From Acidimicrobiaceae bacterium (GTDB taxonomy: Bacteria; Actinomycetota; Acidimicrobiia; Acidimicrobiales; UBA8592): a DNA stretch of 22,350 bases. The stretch spans positions 1 to 22,350 of the forward strand of contig PAZD01000049.1 of the NCBI GenBank assembly GCA_002715405.1, in the 5' to 3' direction. The translations under genes were made by a program, and so were the position numbers. Positions 7,094 to 15,261 of this stretch are shown piece after piece. Within the stretch, counting starts at the first letter, position 1. Each line of letters begins with the position of its first letter. Under the pieces are notes generated by a model. It was not told the origin of the DNA, ran no database searches, and saw only the letters and a program-made list of their open reading frames with translations.

Positions 7094-8026
7094 TTAGAGT
7101 TCGTTTTCTGGCCTACCAGTTCCACCTTGCGGCTTCCCACCCATGTTTGCGTTCAAAGTAGCTTTGGACATAAGCTCCGCCATTAGTGGACCAAGCTCAG
7201 AAGGGTCATCAGGCTGGGTTCCGACAGGTCCAAGGCTCCAACCTTCAGCGATTCCTAATTGGTTACCTCGAATGTCAAAGAGTCGTCCCGTGACGTTACT
7301 TGCCTCTTCGCTGCAAAGCCATGTTGCGGTTACGGCTTGCCATCTCGGTGACATTGCTTCCTTCTGTTCTTCGGTTAAGCCATCCATTCCCACTAAGTCA
7401 GCGGTCATTCTCGATAAAGCTGCCGGAACAAGGGCATTAACAGTAACGTTGTACTTCGCTAGCTCCATAGCTGTAATGACCGTAAAGGCAGCTATACCTG
7501 CTTTTGCTGTACCGTAGTTACTTTGTCCTATGTTCCCATAAATACCGGAAGGTGAAGAGGTATTGATAACTCTTCCATAAGTCTCTTCACCGGCCTTAGC
7601 TTTATTTCGCCAGTAGACAGCAGCATGGTGAGTGGGCCCAAAGGTTCCCTTTAAGTGGACGCTCATAATCGCATCCCAATCATCTTCGGAAAGAGAGAAA
7701 AGCATCCGGTCGCGAAGGATCCCAGCATTATTAATAACGATGTTAATGTCTCCGAATGTTTCAACCGCCTGATCGATCATTCCCTTAGCTGCGTCAAAGT
7801 CTGCGACATTGGCACCATTAACTACGGCTTCACCACCGAAAGATTTAATTTCCTCTACTACTTTTTGCGCCGCTGAAAGATCCTCTCCGATCCCATGCCT
7901 ATCACCCCCTAGATCGTTGACGACGACTTTGGCTCCATGTGAAGCTAACATCAAAGCGTGCTCGCGGCCTATGCCCCCTTCTGCGCCTGTAACTAAGGCA
8001 ACTTTTCCTTCAACTAGTTTACTCAT
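7094..8026 (-). CDS. SDR family oxidoreductase, multifunctional-enzyme type 3-hydroxyacyl-CoA dehydrogenase-like
   Basis: A 310-residue classical SDR. It shows the cofactor motif TGAEGGIG (13-20), NNAG (99-102), catalytic Ser157/158 in VINTSSPSG and Tyr171-x-x-x-Lys175. The segment KVVVNDLGGDRHGIG (33-47) is characteristic of the (3R)-hydroxyacyl-CoA dehydrogenase domain of peroxisomal multifunctional enzyme type 2 and its bacterial relatives, so a beta-oxidation or steroid substrate and NAD are likely. The frame is open to 8158, but the ATG at 8026 has AGAGG 7 nt upstream and begins right before the Rossmann fold, which fits the family. The C-terminal tail (about 250-310) is a Gly/Pro-rich extension. 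It is divergent from the CoA-transferase gene, which suits a shared acyl-CoA pathway. Confidence 0.9.
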   Translation of the reverse strand: MSKLVEGKVALVTGAEGGIGREHALMLASHGAKVVVNDLGGDRHGIGEDLSAAQKVVEEIKSFGGEAVVNGANVADFDAAKGMIDQAVETFGDINIVINNAGILRDRMLFSLSEDDWDAIMSVHLKGTFGPTHHAAVYWRNKAKAGEETYGRVINTSSPSGIYGNIGQSNYGTAKAGIAAFTVITAMELAKYNVTVNALVPAALSRMTADLVGMDGLTEEQKEAMSPRWQAVTATWLCSEEASNVTGRLFDIRGNQLGIAEGWSLGPVGTQPDDPSELGPLMAELMSKATLNANMGGKPQGGTGRPENEL

Positions 8027-8113
8027 GATTCCTCTTTCAAAATAAAAAGCGATTCCTCTGGGGCGAGAATACCCAAAGTCAGGGGTGATATGCGACCCGA
8101 GCTGAATATTCCT

Positions 8114-8142
8114 GAATTCGTATCTAATTTTAACTCGAATTC
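8114..8142. repeat. Inverted repeat GAATTCG-15 bp-CGAATTC, possible operator
   Basis: Seven-base perfect arms, GAATTCG at 8114-8120 and CGAATTC at 8136-8142, with centres 22 bp apart (two helical turns). It sits in the 182-bp divergent region between the SDR and CoA-transferase genes and could bind a dimeric regulator. No regulator gene is adjacent. Chance cannot be excluded, since GAATTC is itself palindromic. Confidence 0.3.
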
Positions 8143-8174
8143 CTCTTTCTTTTATCATCTGCAGTAAGTTCCAA

Positions 8175-8186
8175 GTAAATATTTAC
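8175..8186. promoter_or_regulatory. Perfect 12-bp palindrome GTAAATATTTAC, possible operator
   Basis: A gapless palindrome 22 bp before the CoA-transferase start codon and just upstream of its SD, so it lies in the probable promoter or early leader. It may be a regulator site; AT-rich composition weakens this. Confidence 0.3.
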
Positions 8187-8208
8187 ACGATTAAACAAGG
8201 GGTAAGTT

Positions 8209-9396
8209 ATGGGTGCATTAGATGGTGTGAGAGTTATAGATGTAGGTTTGCTTGTGCAGGGCCCTCAAGCAGGTCAAACTCTTCGAGATCTAGGGGCTGA
8301 GGTAATAAAAGTTGAGCTTCCGGGAATGGGTGACATGGCAAGATGGATACCGATTTCCATGGAAGATTTGAGAACCCCCTATTTCGAAGCGTGCAATCGG
8401 GGGAAAAGAAGTATAACTATTGATCTTCGAGTTGATCAAGGGGCTGAGATTTTTCGAAAGTTGGTTGATACTGCCGATGTTCTAGTAGCAAACTTTAAAC
8501 CCGGAACACTTGAGGCATGGGGTTTAGGCTACGAAGCACTTCGAGAAACAAATCCGGGACTTATTTATGCAATGGGTTCAACATTTGGCCCTGAAGGTAA
8601 AGGGGCTGACAGAGAAGGAGCTGATCTCGCAGGGCAGGCAGCCGGAGGACTTATCAGCACTACTGGATCTGATGGGGAACCGCCTACACCAGTAGGTGCC
8701 ACGATCGCCGATCATATTGGAAGTATGAACATGGCCGTTGGTATTTTGGCGGCGCTTTTCTCTAGGCAAAACTCTGGGGAAGGCCAAAGAATAGATGTAT
8801 CGCTTTTAGGCGGACAAATTTATGCTCAGGCATCTGAATATACGGCATACCTGATGACCGGTGAAGTGCCCGGCCGCAGCAACGCAGGCCATCCACTGTT
8901 ACCAATGGCCTATGGGATCCTTGAAACAGCAGATGGGCATATCGCACTTGTAGGGGTTTTGCCTGATAAAAGAGAAGCATTCTATGAAGCGGTCGGCGTT
9001 CCAGAATTGATCAACGATGAACGTTTTGCCCCATTGATTTACACAACTGAAATAAGAAAGGAACTATTTAGACTTCTAACGGATGGTTTTAAAAGCAGAA
9101 CTACTGAAGAGTGGGCTCAAATTCTCGATCAGATGGAAGTTCGCTATGCTCCAGTTAACGATTATGCTCAAGCTGCCGCAGACCCGCTAGTAACGACCAA
9201 TGGGTACATCGTTGATTTGGAAGATATTGATGGAGAAACCAAAAGGGTTGTTGGCTCGCCAATAAGAATGTCAGCAACACCGACTGAACCATCTGTTGCT
9301 GCTCCGGAACTCGGACAACATACTGAAGAGATACTCATAGAACTTGGTTATACATGGGAACAGATAGGAGAACTGCGCGATGTGCTTGCGATTTAA
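8209..9396 (+). CDS. CaiB/BaiF family (class III) CoA-transferase
   Basis: A 395-residue class III CoA-transferase, which moves CoA between an acyl-CoA donor and a carboxylic acid through a glutamyl/aspartyl-anhydride mechanism. It begins with the usual LDGVRVIDVG, has GAEVIKVE (29-36), NRGKRSITIDL (63-73), and the catalytic aspartate in ATIADHIG (Asp168; Asp169 in formyl-CoA transferase). The C-terminal part includes EWAQILDQMEVRYAPVND, the region that completes the interlocked dimer. The ATG has AAGGGG about 8 nt upstream. It is divergent from the MFE-type SDR, so a joint role in activating and oxidising a carboxylic acid is plausible. Substrate unknown. Confidence 0.92.
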   Translation: MGALDGVRVIDVGLLVQGPQAGQTLRDLGAEVIKVELPGMGDMARWIPISMEDLRTPYFEACNRGKRSITIDLRVDQGAEIFRKLVDTADVLVANFKPGTLEAWGLGYEALRETNPGLIYAMGSTFGPEGKGADREGADLAGQAAGGLISTTGSDGEPPTPVGATIADHIGSMNMAVGILAALFSRQNSGEGQRIDVSLLGGQIYAQASEYTAYLMTGEVPGRSNAGHPLLPMAYGILETADGHIALVGVLPDKREAFYEAVGVPELINDERFAPLIYTTEIRKELFRLLTDGFKSRTTEEWAQILDQMEVRYAPVNDYAQAAADPLVTTNGYIVDLEDIDGETKRVVGSPIRMSATPTEPSVAAPELGQHTEEILIELGYTWEQIGELRDVLAI

Positions 9397-9440
9397 AAGA
9401 TCCTTGCTATCCCCGCCACTACCTTTCATAAGAACCTAGC

Positions 9441-9455
9441 TAACATCTACCCATG
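9441..9455 (+). promoter_or_regulatory. Probable leaderless -10 element of the binding-lipoprotein gene
   Basis: TAACAT at 9441-9446, 6 nt (CTACCC) before the ATG at 9453; no SD and no clear -35. It gives the lipoprotein gene its own transcript, apart from the CoA-transferase gene 56 bp upstream. Confidence 0.5.
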
Positions 9456-10718
9456 CCCCGTTTGTTTCGTTTTTTGATTGCAGGACTGCTGTTTCTAGCT
9501 TTAGCTGCTTGCTCAGACTCGAGCCCGGAAACCACAGAAGCTGTTGAGGATATAGAGGAAACTGATGTTCCTATTGAACCAACGGTGACTTCGCAGGTCG
9601 AGAAAGAGGCGATAGCAGTTGAACAAGCTGAAACTTCCGATGTAATACGGGTAGGAATAATTGTTGACGAAGAGAACATAATGTCATCGTATGATCGCCA
9701 ACCCGGTGTTGCCTTTATTGGAACGATCGAAGAAATCAACCGACAGGGAGGGTTGTTAGGGAGAAGGGTTGAAGTCCTGAGAGAAAATAGCCAATCGCGT
9801 CTCTCAGTAATCGATAACGCCGCAAAAAGACTCATCGAAAACGGCGTTCAGCTTATAGTCGTAACCTGCGAATTAGATTATGCTGCTCCAGCGATTAGAA
9901 GAGCTAAAGAAGCAGAAGTTCTAATAATTTCGCCCTGTGCGTCCGAAGAGAATTGGGGACTGGGAGATGTAGACTCCTTAGCCTTTTCGATGGTTACAAG
10001 ACCAAAGGTCTATGGAGCTCAAATGGCAGATTATTTATGGGGGCAGGGGGATCGTACTACTGCTATTTTTTGGGACGATACCGTTCCTGAAACGATACAA
10101 GAATGCATTGCGTTTAGAGATCGATGGAGAAGTCTAGGAGGTCGATCCACGGTAGAGTCAGCAGTTAACATGGTGACCGCTCCTTCAGTAATAGGGCCTG
10201 CAGACCGAAATAAGTCACTTGATGTAGATGTCATAGCAGTCTGCGCAACAAATAGAGTAGGAGTATTAACGCTGCAATTGATCCGAGGAGCAGGGTGGCT
10301 AACACCGATAGTAGCAGGGCCATCATTGGACAGTGCTTCTTTTTTCCCCAGTGATATACCCGGCATAGGAGATTTCAGAATGGTTTCGTTTGCCTCAACC
10401 AACGGGGATGATCCTTCTCTGAGCGTCAATCAAGCTGCAGATTATTTTCAAATGATTGATGGTATTCCGCCTGCGAGTGGACGCTTCATATTAGGATCTG
10501 ATCTAGCCGAGCTTTGGAAACAGGCTGTTATTGCGGCTGAAACTTCAGACGGCCGATTTGTAGCAGATGCAATCAAATCATTTGGACCTATTGACGTTCC
10601 TTCAGGGACGATAAGTTTCGAAAGTACACAAGCAGTTGCAAAGCGCGTATTGCGGATGCTGCGGCATACCAGTGGCTATATGGTTTTTGAATCGATTATC
10701 GAAGAAGTACCTCAATAA
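9453..10718 (+). CDS. ABC-transporter substrate-binding lipoprotein, Leu/Ile/Val receptor type
   Basis: A 421-residue type I periplasmic-binding-fold protein. It carries a lipoprotein signal peptide with lipobox Leu-Ala-Ala-Cys (Cys20), an acidic Glu/Thr-rich linker (about 22-62), then the receptor domain: IRVGIIVDEEN (65-75), a segment with INRQGGLLGRRVEVL typical of branched-chain amino acid receptors, and VVTCELDYAAPAIRRAKEAEVLIISPCAS where LivK-like proteins have their hinge and ligand residues. Five cysteines in the mature domain are unusual for this fold. No permease or ATPase genes are nearby, so it is either an orphan receptor or works with a distant transporter. The ligand cannot be predicted. 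Its end overlaps the convergent dehydrogenase gene by 7 bp. Confidence 0.82.
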   Translation: MPRLFRFLIAGLLFLALAACSDSSPETTEAVEDIEETDVPIEPTVTSQVEKEAIAVEQAETSDVIRVGIIVDEENIMSSYDRQPGVAFIGTIEEINRQGGLLGRRVEVLRENSQSRLSVIDNAAKRLIENGVQLIVVTCELDYAAPAIRRAKEAEVLIISPCASEENWGLGDVDSLAFSMVTRPKVYGAQMADYLWGQGDRTTAIFWDDTVPETIQECIAFRDRWRSLGGRSTVESAVNMVTAPSVIGPADRNKSLDVDVIAVCATNRVGVLTLQLIRGAGWLTPIVAGPSLDSASFFPSDIPGIGDFRMVSFASTNGDDPSLSVNQAADYFQMIDGIPPASGRFILGSDLAELWKQAVIAAETSDGRFVADAIKSFGPIDVPSGTISFESTQAVAKRVLRMLRHTSGYMVFESIIEEVPQ

Positions 10719-11668
10719 CCTAATTCTAAATTCACGGAACCTAGCAAAACCTCTCCGGATAGGTATCGCTGAACGTTCTCTTGAACGCGAGAAGCTAGGA
10801 GGGCAATACCCATTTCCGGCGTGTTTCCTATGTGAGGAGTGATTAGGCAATTGTCCATAGTCCATAAAATATGGTCATCCGGAAGAGGTTCTGGATCTGT
10901 TACATCAAGTACGGCCCCAGAGATCTGGCCTGTTAGAAGAGCATGCACAAGATGAGGAGTGACAATATGTTGGCCCCTCGCTACGTTGACTAAAATAGCG
11001 CTCCTAGGAAGTAGATCTAAGAATGAAGTATTTACGACACCGAAAGTTTCCTTAGTCAATGCAAGTGCGAGAACAACAACATCTGCGCTGGGAAGGATCG
11101 CAGGAAGATCTTTAAGTCGAGCGGTTCGAGTGGCGGCGTCATGGCTGGCGTCAGATTTGCGAATGACGGTTGTTTCACAATCGAAAGCTGAAAGCAAAGG
11201 AAGTAAATCATTTGCAATCCCACCTGCACCAAGAATTACTACATGTGCGCCGAATAAAGTTTCTCCAACTGGCTCGCTCCATTCATTTTTCCTGGCGTAG
11301 TTTACTAAACCACGTTTCAAGGCCAATATCGAGCCTAAAACATGTTCTGCAACTGGTTGAGAATACACACCCTTTCCACAGGTCCATACTCTTTGGTCAT
11401 CGAGCATTGGAAGAAAGGGTTCTATTCCAGCGAACGGCAGTTGTACCCACTCTAAGGATGGTTCCAATAGTTCAGTAAGCAACTCGGGCCTACTTGGATC
11501 AGCCCAAATAAGAGCTGAAGCATCCTTGATTTCACTAACAGTCGCACCGGCCCGAGTAACTGCTTGGACTAACATTTCTTTGCGCCAATTATCTGGCTCA
11601 ACAGCAATTTTTGCATTTGGCCTACTGATCAGATGGGTATTTTTTGAAATGTTCATTTTAGAACTCAT
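10712..11668 (-). CDS. D-isomer-specific 2-hydroxyacid dehydrogenase family protein
   Basis: A 318-residue NAD(P)-dependent dehydrogenase acting on a 2-hydroxy/2-oxo acid. The nucleotide-binding domain starts with VVILGAGGIANDLL (143-156), and the three catalytic residues are in place: Arg231 in NVARG, Glu260 in DPEP and His279 in TPHIGN. The substrate domain (about 15-100) is diverged and short, in the range of glyoxylate/hydroxypyruvate reductase-like members. The start is uncertain: neither ATG 11668 nor ATG 11656 has a good SD or a -10 at leaderless spacing; the upstream one is listed. It is divergent from the cystathionine beta-synthase gene, with only 32 bp between the start codons. Confidence 0.87.
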   Translation of the reverse strand: MSSKMNISKNTHLISRPNAKIAVEPDNWRKEMLVQAVTRAGATVSEIKDASALIWADPSRPELLTELLEPSLEWVQLPFAGIEPFLPMLDDQRVWTCGKGVYSQPVAEHVLGSILALKRGLVNYARKNEWSEPVGETLFGAHVVILGAGGIANDLLPLLSAFDCETTVIRKSDASHDAATRTARLKDLPAILPSADVVVLALALTKETFGVVNTSFLDLLPRSAILVNVARGQHIVTPHLVHALLTGQISGAVLDVTDPEPLPDDHILWTMDNCLITPHIGNTPEMGIALLASRVQENVQRYLSGEVLLGSVNLELGY

Positions 11669-11700
11669 TAGGTTGGGTGGGAGAGAAAGGGTTCGCCACT

Positions 11701-13089
11701 ATGGTCAAAGATATGGATATTGCAGATTCAGTTCTAGACCTTATCGGCAGAACACCCATGGTGCGATTGACACGTGTTACTGAGGGTATTTCATGCCCTG
11801 TTGTAGCGAAAGTTGAGACAACGAATCCTGGTGGAAGCGTGAAAGACCGGCCGGCGATAGCAATGATTGATGCGGCGGAAAAAGAGGGCCTTCTTAGCCC
11901 CGGATCAACCATCATAGAACCTACTTCAGGAAATACTGGGGTCGGATTAGCTATTGTCGCAGCTCAGAGAGGATATGAATGTATTTTTGTTATGACCGAC
12001 AAAGTCAGCTCAGAGAAAGTCGATCTTCTTAAAGCATACGGGGCTGAAGTAATAGTTTGTCCGGTTGATGTCGCTCCTGAAGACCCAAGATCTTATTACT
12101 CAACAGCTGAGCGACTTGTAAAAGAGCGCCCAGGAGCATATAGGCCTAACCAATACGAAAACCCTGTAAATCCCCTTTCTCATTATCAAACAACAGGACC
12201 GGAGATTTGGGAACAAACTAAAGGGAAAGTAACTCATTTTGTTGCTGGAGCTGGCACAGGGGGGACACTCTGCGGGGTAGGGAAATATCTGAAAGAACAG
12301 AATCCAGATATTCAAATAATTGCCGCTGACCCAGAAGGTTCTGTCTACAGTGGTGGTGATGGCCGTCCTTACCTTGTAGAAGGGGTCGGAGAGGATTTTT
12401 GGCCTGACACTTATGACCCTTCCTTAATAGACAAAGTGATAGCAGTTACCGACGCACAATCATTTAAACGAGCGCGCGAGGTTGCTAGGAAGGAGGGACT
12501 ACTAATTGGAGGATCTTGCGGCACTGCTGTTGACGTAGCTTTGACTGTTGCTAGTGAACTCTCTCATGAAGACCTTGTGGTGGTCCTACTCCCTGATTCA
12601 GGACGAGGTTATCTTTCAAAGATTTTTAATGATCAGTGGATGAAAGAGTACGGATTTATTTCTGACGAGGGACTAAATCTTGAAGTGATTCTGGAGAGCA
12701 AAGGTTCCGATGTGCCAAGACTTCTTTATGTCCGTCCTGAGGATTCGGTTGTCAAAGCAATTGAGCTCCTTCAGGAGCACAACTTGTCAGAGATAGTAGT
12801 TGCTCAAGGAGACCTTCCTCTTTCTGCCGCTGAGATAAAGGGAACAATTAATGAAGTCCAATTACTCGACGGATCGTTTGAGGAGGGATTTCTGAAAAAG
12901 AAATGCGCCGATGTGATGGGTCCGCGTTTAAATTTTGTTGGCTCTGGCGAGTTGATTAGTTCTGTTCTTTTAAAATTGGATCAGGATCAGAACATAATAG
13001 TCATGGATAAAGGCCGTCCAACCGCTGTGGTTTCAGAATCTGACATACTGTCTTACGTAGAGTCATCGAGAGAGGGAAAAAATGGCTAG
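11701..13089 (+). CDS. cbs: Cystathionine beta-synthase with C-terminal CBS domains
   Basis: A 462-residue PLP enzyme that condenses serine (or a related substrate) with homocysteine to cystathionine. The catalytic core has the PLP-lysine motif NPGGSVKDRPA (Lys48), the substrate loop PTSGNTG (74-80), the phosphate-binding GAGTGGT (183-189) and GGSCGTA (270-276). The C-terminal region (about 335-460) is a CBS-domain pair, DVPRLLYVRPEDSVVKAIE and ADVMGPRLNFVGSGEL, as in the regulated actinobacterial and eukaryotic enzymes. An in-frame GTG at 11677 is possible, but ATG 11701 is preferred because AGAAAGG lies 10 nt upstream. It overlaps the next gene by 8 bp; together they form a transsulfuration operon. 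An O-acetylserine-dependent cysteine synthase activity is a less likely alternative. Confidence 0.93.
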   Translation: MVKDMDIADSVLDLIGRTPMVRLTRVTEGISCPVVAKVETTNPGGSVKDRPAIAMIDAAEKEGLLSPGSTIIEPTSGNTGVGLAIVAAQRGYECIFVMTDKVSSEKVDLLKAYGAEVIVCPVDVAPEDPRSYYSTAERLVKERPGAYRPNQYENPVNPLSHYQTTGPEIWEQTKGKVTHFVAGAGTGGTLCGVGKYLKEQNPDIQIIAADPEGSVYSGGDGRPYLVEGVGEDFWPDTYDPSLIDKVIAVTDAQSFKRAREVARKEGLLIGGSCGTAVDVALTVASELSHEDLVVVLLPDSGRGYLSKIFNDQWMKEYGFISDEGLNLEVILESKGSDVPRLLYVRPEDSVVKAIELLQEHNLSEIVVAQGDLPLSAAEIKGTINEVQLLDGSFEEGFLKKKCADVMGPRLNFVGSGELISSVLLKLDQDQNIIVMDKGRPTAVVSESDILSYVESSREGKNG

Positions 13090-14236
13090 GGAAAACATGG
13101 ATGAGAAATGGGGATTCGAGACTAGAGCAATTCATGCTGGTCAAAAGCCTGATCAGCAGACCGGAGCTATCACCGTCCCTGTTTATCAAACAACTACATA
13201 CGAACAAGACGAGGTAGGTAAGGACCGCGGTTATGAGTACTCACGAACTGGGAACCCAACAAGAACAGCGTTGGAAACGAGCCTTGCCGCATTGGAAGGA
13301 GCAAACCATGGTAGAGCTTTTGCAAGCGGTATGGCCGCAGAGGATACAATCCTTAGGCTTCTAAACCCTGGAGATCATGTACTTATGGGAAACGACGCTT
13401 ATGGGGGAACTTTCCGTCTTATATCAAAGGTCCTTACGCGTATGGGGGTTGATTGGTCTGCTGCTGATCTTTCTATCAAAGAAGACATCGAAAAAAACAT
13501 GAACCCAAACACGAAACTCGTGTGGGCGGAAACTCCGTCCAATCCGTTGTTATCCATTGTTGATATACAAACGCTGTCAGATTTTGCTCATGATAATGGG
13601 GCACTTTGCGTTGTCGATAACACGTTTGCCACTCCCTACCTTCAAAAGCCACTCGAATTCGGAGCGGATTTTGTGGTGCATTCAACCACGAAATATTTAG
13701 GAGGTCATTCAGATGTCGTTGGAGGATTTATAGCAATGAACTCAACTGAATTAGATCAAGAAATTGGATTTTTGCAAAATGCGGTCGGGGCAGTCCCAGC
13801 ACCTTGGGACTGCTATTTACTCCTCAGAGGTGTGAAAACTCTTCCAGTGCGGATGGACCGGCATTGTGAAAATGCTGAAAGCATTGTCAATTTTCTATCA
13901 AGCCATTCTCAAGTAGAACATGTTCTATACCCTGGGTTGACCAGCCATCCAACTCATGAAGCAGCTCAAAAACAGATGAAAAAGTATGGTGGTATGGTCT
14001 CGTTTACGGTTAAAGGGGGAGCGGAAGCAGCTCGCCAGATAGCTGCAAAGACGAATGTCTTTACTCTTGCGGAGTCCCTTGGAGCCGTAGAGTCACTTAT
14101 AGAAGTTCCTGCAGCTATGACGCACCTATCAGCTGAAGGATCTCCTCTTGAAGTTGATAACTCTCTTATTCGGTTATCTGTCGGAATAGAGACAGTGGAA
14201 GATCTTCTATTAGATCTTGATAACGCCCTTGCATAA
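13082..14236 (+). CDS. Cystathionine gamma-synthase/gamma-lyase (Cys/Met metabolism PLP enzyme)
   Basis: A 384-residue gamma-family PLP enzyme. Landmarks: YSRTGNPTR (53-61), ASGMAA (81-86), the DNAYGGT-like NDAYGGTFRL (104-113), AETPSNP (149-155), DNTFATP (179-185) and the PLP lysine Lys204 in HSTTKYLGGHSD, then the C-terminal SLGAVESLIEVPAAMTHLS. Sequence alone does not separate cystathionine gamma-synthase (MetB) from gamma-lyase. Because it follows the cystathionine beta-synthase gene with an 8-bp overlap, lyase activity in the reverse transsulfuration direction (homocysteine to cysteine) is the likelier role. The ATG at 13082 lies inside the upstream stop region, which implies coupled translation; ATG 13097 is a possible alternative start. 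Confidence 0.92.
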   Translation: MARENMDEKWGFETRAIHAGQKPDQQTGAITVPVYQTTTYEQDEVGKDRGYEYSRTGNPTRTALETSLAALEGANHGRAFASGMAAEDTILRLLNPGDHVLMGNDAYGGTFRLISKVLTRMGVDWSAADLSIKEDIEKNMNPNTKLVWAETPSNPLLSIVDIQTLSDFAHDNGALCVVDNTFATPYLQKPLEFGADFVVHSTTKYLGGHSDVVGGFIAMNSTELDQEIGFLQNAVGAVPAPWDCYLLLRGVKTLPVRMDRHCENAESIVNFLSSHSQVEHVLYPGLTSHPTHEAAQKQMKKYGGMVSFTVKGGAEAARQIAAKTNVFTLAESLGAVESLIEVPAAMTHLSAEGSPLEVDNSLIRLSVGIETVEDLLLDLDNALA

Positions 14237-14248
14237 AAAATAATTTTG

Positions 14249-15151
14249 CTAGTTTTGGAGGTGCAATGTCTCTTCGGCCAACCATCTTAGCTCGGTGTCC
14301 CAATCGTTGGGTTCGACATAAGGCATGAGAACGAATTTACTTGCGCCTGCATCAATGAATTCCTTTATTCGGGACGACAGCTTTTCTCGACCCTGAACAA
14401 TGATTTCATTCGCTTTCACACTGGGTCTTCGACTCTGCACTGCTCGGATAATCTCATCAGGAAGAGATCCGTCAGTTGTATAAACGAGTAAAGCACCAAA
14501 ATGTTCTCTATCGATAGTCTCTCTACCGGATTCTTTGGAATATCCGTCGATTTGAGGAATAGCTTCTTCCACATCATTTGCGGTGCAAAAACTTGGTAGC
14601 CAACCATCGCCTAAACGCCCCACTCGCTTCAATTCCGATGGGGCAATACCCCCAAGCCATATATCAAGAGGTTTCTGAATTGGTTTAGGTTTAACGCGAA
14701 CGTCTTGTAGCTGGAATCGCGGGCCATTATGGCTGATGACGTCTTCTTCCCATAAACGACGCATGAGTGGTAAGGCCTCATCGAACCATGGGGACCGATC
14801 TTTTCTTTCTACACCGAAGGCCTGATGTTCTCCTAAATTAATAGCACCTAGTCCAAAGGCGGGGAGTACTCGACCATTTGAGATCCGGTCAAGGCTAGCA
14901 AATGACTTTGCAAGGACGACGGGGTTGCGTCCAGGTAGAACCATAACAGAGGGCCCGAACTTCAACTGCTCAGTTATAGCCGCTATCCAACTCATAGCTA
15001 CTAGCGGGTCTAATCCTGTTCCGGATACACGCTCTGAAAACCAAAGAGAATCGAATCCATGCTCTTCTAATGAAGTTGCCAGTTGTCCTAGGGTCTCGGG
15101 GTTGTTGACCCTAGATCTAGTTCCTAACCCAAAACCAATCCGTATTTTCAT
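14249..15151 (-). CDS. LLM class F420-dependent oxidoreductase
   Basis: A 300-residue luciferase-like TIM-barrel protein. Typical features are IRIGFGLGTRSRVN at the start, HGFDSLWFSERVSGTGLDPLVAMSWIAA (32-59), LKFGPSVMVLPGRNPVVLAKSFASLDRISNGRVLPAFGLG (66-105 region) and PLDIWLGGIAPSELKRVGRLGDGWLPSF. These match the large actinobacterial group that usually uses cofactor F420, though FMN use cannot be excluded from sequence. It would act in the cytoplasm as a hydride-transfer reductase or dehydrogenase; substrate unknown. The ATG at 15151 has GGAG 7 nt upstream. It ends 12 bp from the convergent cystathionine gene and is divergent from the P450. Confidence 0.9.
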   Translation of the reverse strand: MKIRIGFGLGTRSRVNNPETLGQLATSLEEHGFDSLWFSERVSGTGLDPLVAMSWIAAITEQLKFGPSVMVLPGRNPVVLAKSFASLDRISNGRVLPAFGLGAINLGEHQAFGVERKDRSPWFDEALPLMRRLWEEDVISHNGPRFQLQDVRVKPKPIQKPLDIWLGGIAPSELKRVGRLGDGWLPSFCTANDVEEAIPQIDGYSKESGRETIDREHFGALLVYTTDGSLPDEIIRAVQSRRPSVKANEIIVQGREKLSSRIKEFIDAGASKFVLMPYVEPNDWDTELRWLAEETLHLQN

Positions 15152-15245
15152 TTCAGCTCCAATTCCTTAAATGGAATCATAGATCAAGCTGGAGATGGTG
15201 TTCCTGTTAGAGAGCCATTGGGTAGAGCAAGAAACATAAGAATGC

Positions 15246-15261
15246 TATTGTGTAATCCATG
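15246..15261 (+). promoter_or_regulatory. Probable leaderless -10 element of the P450 gene
   Basis: TATTGT at 15246-15251, 7 nt before the ATG at 15259. No SD and no good -35 at the normal distance. Confidence 0.5.

Noticed and set aside
8027..8158. N-terminal extension of the SDR to 8158.
   Set aside because: The added 44 residues precede the normal SDR start; AGAGG before ATG 8026 fits a real start.
10031..10429. Open frame of 132 codons on minus inside the binding-lipoprotein gene.
   Set aside because: Antisense shadow of a clear type I binding protein; no SD, no leaderless -10 and no domain.
15164..15179. ATTCC-TTAAAT-GGAAT imperfect palindrome between the LLM and P450 genes.
   Set aside because: Only 5-bp arms with an AT-rich centre; too weak to call an operator.
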